This document shows positions 52,765-58,957 of a stretch of DNA of 64,000 nt, piece after piece (within the stretch, counting starts at the first letter, position 1; every line of letters begins with the position of its first letter). The notes beneath the pieces were generated by a model. It was not told where the DNA came from and searched no databases. It worked only from the letters and a program-made list of their open reading frames with translations. Location: assembly GCF_022524485.1 (NCBI RefSeq), contig NZ_JAKXMK010000040.1, positions 44,649 through 108,648 of the forward strand, in the 5' to 3' direction. The stretch is from Pseudonocardia alaniniphila. GTDB taxonomy: Bacteria > Actinomycetota > Actinomycetes > Mycobacteriales > Pseudonocardiaceae. A program made the translations under genes and the position numbers.

Positions 52765-53655
52765 ATGCGGCTACGGGTGCTGGGATCGGCGGCCGGGGGC
52801 GGGTACCCACAGTGGAACTGCCGCTGCCCGACGTGCGGCGCGGTGCGTGACGGGTCCCGGCCGGCCCGGGCGCGCACCCAGTCGTCGATCGCGGCGAGCC
52901 CGGACGGGCGGCGCTGGTTCCTGTTCAACGCCTCCCCCGACATCCGGGCCCAGTTCGAGGCGTTCCCCGGCATGCACCCCGGCGACGGACGGGTCACGCC
53001 GCTGGAGGCGGTGCTGCTCACCGACGCCGAGATCGACCACACCCTTGGCCTGCTCCTGCTGCGCGAGGGGCGCGGCATCCAGCTGCACGCGACGGCTGCG
53101 ACGCACGCGACGCTGCGCGAGGGCACCGGGTTCCTGAACACGCTGGAGCGCTACTGCCCCGTCGACTGGCACCCGGTCATCCCGGGGCAGGAGGTGTCGC
53201 TGGGCGGGATCTCCTACCGGGCGTTCGACGTCCCCACGGCCAAGCACGACCGGTTCGGCATCGGGGCCGACGGCGGACGGGTGGTGGGCTACCGCCTGAC
53301 CGACGAGAGCACCGGGCGGGTGGCTGTGTACCTGCCGGGCGTGCAGGAGCTGACGCCGGCCGTGCGCGACGAGCTCGACGGGATCGACTGCCTGTTCGTC
53401 GACGGCACCACCTGGCACGACGACGAGCTGATCCGGCTCGGGCTCGCCGAGAAGACTGCCCGCGACATGGGGCACCTCGCGATCGGCGGGCCCGGGGGGA
53501 GCCTCGAGCTGCTGTCCCCGTTGCCGATCGAACGCAAGATCTACATCCACATCAACAACACGAACCCGATCCTGTTGGAGGACACGCCGGAGCGCCGCCT
53601 GGTCACCGAGGGCGGCATGGACGTGGCCCACGACGGGCTCGAGGTGGAGGTCTAG
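52765..53655 (+). CDS. pqqB: PqqB, metallo-beta-lactamase-fold PQQ biosynthesis enzyme
   Basis: A 296-residue protein matching PqqB along its length: MRLRVLGSAAGGGYPQWNCR, a zinc-binding Cys pair in CPTC, LFNASPDIRAQFEAFPG, the metal-site segment LLTDAEIDHTLGLLLLREG, and VFVDGTTW-like LFVDGTTWHDDEL. PqqB is an iron-dependent hydroxylase acting on the Glu-Tyr dipeptide intermediate. The start at 52765 follows GGAGGAC. It is six bases before pqqC. Confidence 0.93.
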   Translation: MRLRVLGSAAGGGYPQWNCRCPTCGAVRDGSRPARARTQSSIAASPDGRRWFLFNASPDIRAQFEAFPGMHPGDGRVTPLEAVLLTDAEIDHTLGLLLLREGRGIQLHATAATHATLREGTGFLNTLERYCPVDWHPVIPGQEVSLGGISYRAFDVPTAKHDRFGIGADGGRVVGYRLTDESTGRVAVYLPGVQELTPAVRDELDGIDCLFVDGTTWHDDELIRLGLAEKTARDMGHLAIGGPGGSLELLSPLPIERKIYIHINNTNPILLEDTPERRLVTEGGMDVAHDGLEVEV

Positions 53656-53660
53656 GTGCG

Positions 53661-54407
53661 ATGACGACCATGGCGACACCGACCCGCAACGGCGTGGCGG
53701 CTGCGACTGGACGGAGGGGCCCGACGGCCCCGGAGACGGCGGCGTTCCTGGAGCGCCTGCGCGCGCACTCGAAGAGCTACCACAGCGCACACCCCTTCCA
53801 TCTGCGGATGAACGAGGGAACGCTCTCCCCCGCCCAGATCCGCGGTTGGGTGGCGAACCGCTTCTACTACCAGGAGAACATCCCCCGCAAGGACGGTGCG
53901 ATCCTGTCGAACTGCCCCGACGTGGAGGTTCGCAGGCGCTGGATCCGCCGGATCGTCGACCACGACGGGGTCGTCACCGGGGAAGGCGGCATCGAGGCCT
54001 GGCTGCGGCTGGGCGAGGCATGCGGGCTGACGCGCGAGGAGATGCTCGACCACCGCCACCTCGTGCCCGGCGCGCGGTTCGCCGTCGACGCCTACGTGAC
54101 GTTCGCCCGCACGAAGCCGTGGGTGGACGCGGTCGCGTCGTCGCTGACCGAGCTGTTCGCGCCGGACCTGATGGCCGAGCGCCTGGCCGCGTTCGAGCGC
54201 TGCTACACCTGGATCGACCCGGACGGGCTGGCCTACTTCCGGGCCCGGCTCGAGCAGGCGCCGCGCGACTCCGAGCACGCCCTGGAGGTCGTCACCGCGC
54301 ACTGCCTGACCCCCGACGAGCAGGACCGCGCCGTGGAGGCGCTGTCGTTCAAGTGCGACGTGCTCTGGTCCCTGATGGATGCGATCGACCAGGCCTATGT
54401 CGAGTGA
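53661..54407 (+). CDS. pqqC: PqqC, pyrroloquinoline-quinone synthase
   Basis: A 248-residue all-helical oxidase of the TenA/haem-oxygenase-like fold. PqqC hallmarks are HLRMNEGTLSPAQIRGWVAN followed by RFYYQENIPRKDGAILSNCP, RRIVDHDGV and MLDHRHLVPGARFAVDAYV. It performs the last ring closure and eight-electron oxidation without a metal. An alternative start is Met4. The 3' end overlaps pqqD by 11 bases. Confidence 0.93.
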   Translation: MTTMATPTRNGVAAATGRRGPTAPETAAFLERLRAHSKSYHSAHPFHLRMNEGTLSPAQIRGWVANRFYYQENIPRKDGAILSNCPDVEVRRRWIRRIVDHDGVVTGEGGIEAWLRLGEACGLTREEMLDHRHLVPGARFAVDAYVTFARTKPWVDAVASSLTELFAPDLMAERLAAFERCYTWIDPDGLAYFRARLEQAPRDSEHALEVVTAHCLTPDEQDRAVEALSFKCDVLWSLMDAIDQAYVE

Positions 54408-54702
54408 CTCCGGGCTAGCCCCGTCCGCGCTACCGGACACGGCCCGTCCCCGGCTCGGGCCGCACCTACGGCTGCGTTTCGACCGCTCGCGCGGCAAGAA
54501 CGTCCTGCTCGGACCGGAGTCGGTGATCGTCCTCAACGCAACCGGCGCGGACGTCGTCGGCCTGTGCGACGGGTCCCGGACCGTCGCCGAAATCGTGGAC
54601 GACCTGCGCACCCGCTACCAGCGCCCGGTGGACGACGAGGTGCGGGACTTCCTGGCCCGCATGGCCGCTCGCCGCCACGTCACCGTCGAGGAGGCGATGT
54701 GA
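54397..54702 (+). CDS. pqqD: PqqD, peptide chaperone (RRE)
   Basis: A 101-residue protein of the RiPP recognition element family: RLRFDRSRGKNVLLGPESVI, LNATGADVVGLCDGSRTVAE, IVDDLRTRYQ and VRDFLARMAAR. It binds PqqA and delivers it to PqqE. The start at 54397 lies inside the end of pqqC and the stop overlaps the pqqE ATG by one base (TGATG), so the three are translationally coupled. If the second peptide at 55804 is a substrate, this is the protein likely to recognise it. Confidence 0.92.
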   Translation: MSSDSGLAPSALPDTARPRLGPHLRLRFDRSRGKNVLLGPESVIVLNATGADVVGLCDGSRTVAEIVDDLRTRYQRPVDDEVRDFLARMAARRHVTVEEAM

Positions 54703-55784
54703 TGGATAGGCCCTTCGGTTTACTGGCCGAGCTCACCTACCGCTGCCCGCTGGCCTGCGCCTACTGCTCCAATCCGCTCGAGCTCGCCGCCTACGACGAC
54801 GAGCTGTCCACAGCGGACTGGCAGCGCGTGTTCACCGAGGCGGCAGAGATGGGCGTGCTTCAGTGCCACCTCTCCGGCGGCGAGCCGCTGCTGCGCCGCG
54901 ACCTGGTGGACCTGGTACGCACGGCCGCCGAGCTGGGCATGTACACGAACCTGGTGACCAGCGCGATCGGGTTCTCCCGGCCGCGGGCCGAGGCGCTCAA
55001 GGAGGCGGGGCTCGACCACGTGCAGGTCAGCGTGCAGGCCGACGAGCCGGCGACGTCGGACCGGATCGCGGGCATCCCGTCGTTCGAACGCAAGCTCAAG
55101 GCCGCCGCCGTGGTGAAGGACCTCGGCTGGCCGCTGACCGTCAACGTCGTGCTGCACCGGCAGAACATCGACCGGATCGCCGAGATCGTGGCACTGGTCG
55201 AGGAGCTGGATGCCGACCGCGTCGAGCTGGCCAACACCCAGTACTACGGGTGGGCGTTGCGGAACCGGGCCGCGCTGCTACCCAGCCGCCACCAGCTCGC
55301 CCGCGCCGAGGAGGTCGTGCGCGACGCCCGTGCCCGCCTGGGCAGCAGGATGGAGATCGTGCACGTACTTCCGGACTACTACAGCGAGTATCCGAAGCCG
55401 TGCATGGGTGGCTGGGCGTCGCGCCAGCTCACCGTGGCACCGAACGGCGACGCGCTGCCCTGCCCGGCCGCGCAGACGCTCCCGCTGCCCCGGGCCAGCG
55501 TCCGCGAGGACTCGCTGGCGACGATCTGGGACGAGTCGCCGATGTTCACCGCGTTCCGCGGCGCCGGCTGGATGCAGGATCCGTGCCGCACCTGCGAGCG
55601 CCGCGAGCTCGACTTCGGTGGGTGCCGGTGCCAGGCATTTCAGCTGACCGGCGACGCCACCCGGACCGATCCGGTCTGCCACCTCTCCCCCGACCACGGG
55701 CTCGTGACCGAGGCGGTGGAGAAGGCCAACGCGGGGTCACGCCGAGTGGACGAGCTGCTGATCGCCCGCCCGCACCGCGGCTGA
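54702..55784 (+). CDS. pqqE: PqqE, radical SAM Glu-Tyr crosslinking enzyme
   Basis: A 360-residue radical SAM/SPASM enzyme. The SAM cluster ligands are Cys15, Cys19 and Cys22 (YRCPLACAYCSNP). The GGEP motif follows (HLSGGEPLLRR). The SPASM-domain cysteines are spread over CMGGWASRQLTVAPNGDALP-CP, then CRTCERRELDFGGCRC and the final VCHLS. It forms the C-C bond between Glu and Tyr of PqqA, with PqqD as chaperone. Nineteen bases separate it from the small peptide gene downstream. Confidence 0.93.
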   Translation: MDRPFGLLAELTYRCPLACAYCSNPLELAAYDDELSTADWQRVFTEAAEMGVLQCHLSGGEPLLRRDLVDLVRTAAELGMYTNLVTSAIGFSRPRAEALKEAGLDHVQVSVQADEPATSDRIAGIPSFERKLKAAAVVKDLGWPLTVNVVLHRQNIDRIAEIVALVEELDADRVELANTQYYGWALRNRAALLPSRHQLARAEEVVRDARARLGSRMEIVHVLPDYYSEYPKPCMGGWASRQLTVAPNGDALPCPAAQTLPLPRASVREDSLATIWDESPMFTAFRGAGWMQDPCRTCERRELDFGGCRCQAFQLTGDATRTDPVCHLSPDHGLVTEAVEKANAGSRRVDELLIARPHRG

Positions 55785-55803
55785 ACAGGAGGAGGTTGCG
55801 CCG

Positions 55804-55896
55804 ATGACGTCGATGCTGGTCCTCGCAGCCGGCGCGGAACTGTCGATGTACAGCGCCGATGAGCTGACCGTTCATCGGCGGGAGCTCCCGGTATGA
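55804..55896 (+). CDS. 30-residue peptide with a PqqA-like E-x3-Y motif
   Basis: A short frame with an excellent AGGAGGAGG site eight bases before its ATG. Its stop overlaps the rubredoxin ATG by four bases (ATGA). The core GAELSMYSADE places Glu12 and Tyr16 at the same E-x3-Y spacing as PqqA, and the residues between (L-S-M versus V-T-M) are conservative. The flanks differ from PqqA: it lacks the WxxPxF leader. It could be a second precursor for PqqD/PqqE or a related enzyme, or a leader that couples translation to rubredoxin. The motif is seen; the function is inferred. Confidence 0.6.
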   Translation: MTSMLVLAAGAELSMYSADELTVHRRELPV

Positions 55897-56120
55897 GCGT
55901 CAGCGGACAGACACAGGCCAAGCCGGTGACCACGCGATGGGTCTGCATCCCGTGTGGATTCATCTACGATCCCGAGGAAGGCGACCCGGACAGCGGCATC
56001 GACCCCGGCACGCCCTTCGAGGACATCCCGGACGACTGGATGTGCCCCATCTGTGGTGCCACGAAAGCGGATTTCCGCGAGCTGGAGCCGGGAGAGTTCC
56101 CGGAGGACGGAGGACCCTGA
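55893..56120 (+). CDS. Rubredoxin
   Basis: A 75-residue protein with the two rubredoxin knuckles, WVCIPCGFIYDPEEGD and DDWMCPICGATKADF, giving a Cys4 iron site. It has a 15-residue N-terminal and a 13-residue acidic C-terminal extension. Rubredoxins carry single electrons to oxygenases, dehydrogenases or peroxidases. Its stop is three bases before the di-iron protein gene, so it probably donates electrons to that protein. Coupling to the peptide gene upstream (ATGA) is tight. Confidence 0.92.
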   Translation: MSVSGQTQAKPVTTRWVCIPCGFIYDPEEGDPDSGIDPGTPFEDIPDDWMCPICGATKADFRELEPGEFPEDGGP

Positions 56121-56123
56121 GTC

Positions 56124-56885
56124 GTGATCACCGGATACGACCACTTCGTGACGCTCGCCGAGTCGCTGCAGTGGGACGAGACGGGCATCGACTACTCGGC
56201 CGACCGCGAGGCCTGGCCACGGCTCACCGACACCGAGAAGACCAGGGTTCTCGGACTGATCGCGGGCTTCGTCATCGCTGAGACAGCGGTGTCCAGGGAG
56301 CTCGGTACCTATCAGGCGGCCGCGTCCGGCGACTCGATGGAGGCGGCCTTCCGTGCCCAGGCCCGCGACGAGGCGCGCCACGCCCGCTTTTTCGACCTGG
56401 TCGCGGCCGAGGTCGCCGGCGTTCCAGGGGCCGACCCCACGGCACGGCGGGACGCTCTGCGCAGCCTCGTCAGTGTCGACCTCGTCGATCTGTTCGAGGA
56501 GCGCCTACCGGCCACCGCCCAACGGCTCGCGGAGGACCACGAGTGCCTGACCGCCGCGGTCGGGCTCTACCACATGGTGATCGAGGGCGTGGTCCTCCTC
56601 GCAGGACAGCACGCGATGCTCGACATGCTCGAGGGGCTGTCCGTCCGGTTGCCGGGTGTGCACAAGGGCATGGAGTTGGTCCTCCGTGACGAGCGCTGGC
56701 ACATCGGGTTCGGATCGCGCATCGTCCAGCGCGCCGATATCGGCCGGGACGAGGCGGACATGCTGCTCACGCAGGGGGAGACGGCCGCAAAGGTGTGGGG
56801 AGACCTCATCACACCCGACGCGATCGAGACCGCCGTGCGGCAGCATCGACGCCGTCTCAAGGCGGCCGGCATCAAGTTCTGGTGA
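56124..56885 (+). CDS. Ribonucleotide-reductase-R2-like di-iron protein
   Basis: A 253-residue helical protein. Predicted di-metal ligands are Glu53 (VIAETAVSREL), Glu83 and His86 (RDEARHARFF), Glu154 (MVIEGVVLL), and Glu190 and His193 (RDERWHIGFG). The number and spacing match the R2/R2lox ferritin-like superfamily. The position of the radical Tyr (seven after the second Glu) is Phe90, and the protein is shorter than true R2, so it is not a ribonucleotide reductase subunit. It is probably an O2-activating oxidase or oxygenase fed by the rubredoxin. It ends the PQQ operon. Confidence 0.78.
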   Translation: MITGYDHFVTLAESLQWDETGIDYSADREAWPRLTDTEKTRVLGLIAGFVIAETAVSRELGTYQAAASGDSMEAAFRAQARDEARHARFFDLVAAEVAGVPGADPTARRDALRSLVSVDLVDLFEERLPATAQRLAEDHECLTAAVGLYHMVIEGVVLLAGQHAMLDMLEGLSVRLPGVHKGMELVLRDERWHIGFGSRIVQRADIGRDEADMLLTQGETAAKVWGDLITPDAIETAVRQHRRRLKAAGIKFW

Positions 56886-56930
56886 TCCCGTGACTCGCGC
56901 TCGTGATGATCCGAGTGCGAGGAAACAGGT

Positions 56931-58328
56931 TCAGAGCCCCAGCGCGTCGCGGACGGCCGGCGTGCTCCTCCGGGAGACCGGCACCACATCGTTCGTCTGG
57001 CTGTCCATGACCAGCGACAGCTCACCTTTGGACCCGCGCTCGATTTCCCGGACGCGACTGAGGTTGACCACGTAGCGGCGGTGCACCCGCAGGAACCCGG
57101 CGTCGGCCAGCTCGTTGGTGAGCTTGTCCAGGCCCGGGGTGGCGGAGCGCAGTCGCCCCTGCTCAGTGAACAGCCACACGTCGTTGCCGTCCGACTCGGC
57201 GAAGCTGACTTCGCGCGGCCGCAGCAGCACCATCCGGTCCTCCCGAAGCGCTACGACCCGGCGCATCGGCGTATTGGGCGGAAGGGTGGGCGCCAGTGTG
57301 GGGAGCGGCTGCGCATCGCCGGACGCGCCGAGAAACATCAGGTGCCCGGCCAGTTGCCCCGAGAAGAACACGGGCCGAATGGTGACCGAAACCGGCTCGT
57401 CGGCGAGATGAGTGAAGATCTGTGTCGAGCCGACCCAGTCGGAGTTTCGGGCGGCACGCTCACTCGCATATTTGGCAACCCGGATCAGGTCCGGCAGGGA
57501 GGTGCGCCATCTGATGGCGGGCTCGACCGCGGGTACCTCGGCGGGCACGCCCATGAGTGGACTGGCTCGCTCATCAGCGATCACCACACTCCCCGCGGCG
57601 TCGACCGCGGCCACTGCGTCGGTGGCGCGACCTTTGGCCTGGACGAATGCAGCGATCAGTTCGGCGGCGCTGTCTCGAGCGCGCCCTTTCAGCGTGGTCT
57701 GCGTCTGGGTGACCGCACGGGAGAGCCACCTGTCGGTGGCATCGGGCAGCGGGGTGCGCCAGCAGGAGACGTTGAGCACCGCGATCGGCTCGCGGGTCAC
57801 CACGTCACGCACGGCAATGCCCGCGCAGGCCCAGCTGTGGAACGCCTGGCACCAGTGCTCCGCACCCCTGATCAGAACCGGGCCGTGCGTTTCCAGCGCG
57901 GTACCCATCCCGTTCGTGCCGGCCCCGGCCTCCGACCAGCAGGACCAGGTGGCGAGATTGGCGTCGGCGGCTCTGGCTACCGTGGCCGCGTCACCCCAGG
58001 TGGCCAGGATTCGGCCGGTGGCGTCGGTGACGGTCACGATGCCGTTGCGGCCTTCCACCTCCCGCGCCATGGCCCCCGCAAGCCCGCCCAACTCGGTCAG
58101 TATCACGAGTTGTTCGAGCGTATGGTCACGATGTTCCGCCGCCAGCGGAGCTTCGGTCAAATGTGGATCGACCCGATACTGCTCGCGGCAGCGATGCCAG
58201 GAGACCACCACCTCGGGCCGGACACCACGGACATGATCCTCGCCCTGCACGAACCGCTCCCAAGCAGCGAACACCGTGCCCCTGCCTGAACTCGCCGACG
58301 TGGTGTCGAGTCGGTGCACATCGCTCAT
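56931..58328 (-). CDS. GAF-domain regulator with LytTR DNA-binding domain
   Basis: A 465-residue protein. The N-terminal part resembles AcoR-type activators: SWHRCREQYRVDP, a GAF domain at about 75-200 (VTVTDATGRILATWGD; NLATWSCWSEAGAGTNGMGT) and a second PAS-like region. The usual AAA+/Fis end is replaced by a LytTR domain from about residue 365 (FAESDGNDVWLFTEQGRLR; FLRVHRRYVVNLSRVREIE). AcoR-like proteins often sense alcohols, aldehydes or ketones and control dehydrogenase operons. It converges on the PQQ operon with 45 bases between them. The start at 58328 follows AAAGGCGG. Confidence 0.82.
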   Translation of the reverse strand: MSDVHRLDTTSASSGRGTVFAAWERFVQGEDHVRGVRPEVVVSWHRCREQYRVDPHLTEAPLAAEHRDHTLEQLVILTELGGLAGAMAREVEGRNGIVTVTDATGRILATWGDAATVARAADANLATWSCWSEAGAGTNGMGTALETHGPVLIRGAEHWCQAFHSWACAGIAVRDVVTREPIAVLNVSCWRTPLPDATDRWLSRAVTQTQTTLKGRARDSAAELIAAFVQAKGRATDAVAAVDAAGSVVIADERASPLMGVPAEVPAVEPAIRWRTSLPDLIRVAKYASERAARNSDWVGSTQIFTHLADEPVSVTIRPVFFSGQLAGHLMFLGASGDAQPLPTLAPTLPPNTPMRRVVALREDRMVLLRPREVSFAESDGNDVWLFTEQGRLRSATPGLDKLTNELADAGFLRVHRRYVVNLSRVREIERGSKGELSLVMDSQTNDVVPVSRRSTPAVRDALGL

Positions 58329-58957
58329 GCTGAAGAACCGCCTTTGGTCCATCCCCACACCGCACAGCACGCACTTAGCTCGGGCCCCCACCGCCCGCCG
58401 CCGCCAAGCCGATCGCAGCCAGGCGCCGCGCGGCGCCCTTCCCGCTTGATCAGCCACCGCCGTCACCATGTGTACCTTGCCCCGCCACGGTCTGCAAAGG
58501 GGCCGATGACCATGTTCCTCCGCGATCCCGATGCCCCCTGAGACCGACGCGGCGAGGGACTGGCCGGGCCACGCACCGCGAGCGCGGACCGAGTGGACCG
58601 AGTGGACCGAGTCACGGAGGCCGGAGGTCGACGAGCCACGCGGCTACCGTCTGCCGCCGCACGCTCACACCACATCGGACCAGCGGTGGTCGAGCTATTC
58701 GGAATTTCGTTTATTCCCATCGAAAATGGACATACATAGCCACTCGACGGTGTATCGTGAGGCCGGCGACGCGATCGAAAAGAGAACCTCATGGAATTCG
58801 GCGATCTTGGACAGAAGTAGGATATCTCGCGTTCCGCGACGGGCCGCACCGGACGGATGCGGATGCCGCTCATAGTTCATAGACCGGCGAGTCCCGGAGT
58901 CCGCTGCCGTCGGCCGTTTGATCGTGCATTTTCGTATTTCGATGGTGGTGTGATCTG
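58329..58957. other. Intergenic region between divergent regulators
   Basis: About 630 bases. It contains three 9-bp tandem units (GGACCGAGT) at 58586-58612 and an AT-richer stretch at 58690-58960 that should hold the promoter of the LAL gene. No convincing coding sequence was seen on either strand. Confidence 0.5.

Noticed and set aside
50834..52810. 658-codon minus-strand frame opposite the PQQ dehydrogenase
   Set aside because: Shadow of a gene with clear quinoprotein motifs; no family pattern in the antisense product.
55804..55896. Small peptide as a mycofactocin precursor
   Set aside because: Mycofactocin peptides end in Val-Tyr and travel with mftB/mftC; here the Tyr is internal and the neighbours are PQQ genes.
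56124..56885. Di-iron protein as a true ribonucleotide reductase beta subunit
   Set aside because: Too short, no radical Tyr, no C-terminal R1-binding tail, and no large-subunit gene nearby.
58586..58612. Three 9-bp tandem units as a CRISPR-like or minisatellite array
   Set aside because: Units are contiguous without spacers and only three in number; no cas genes or larger array in the window.
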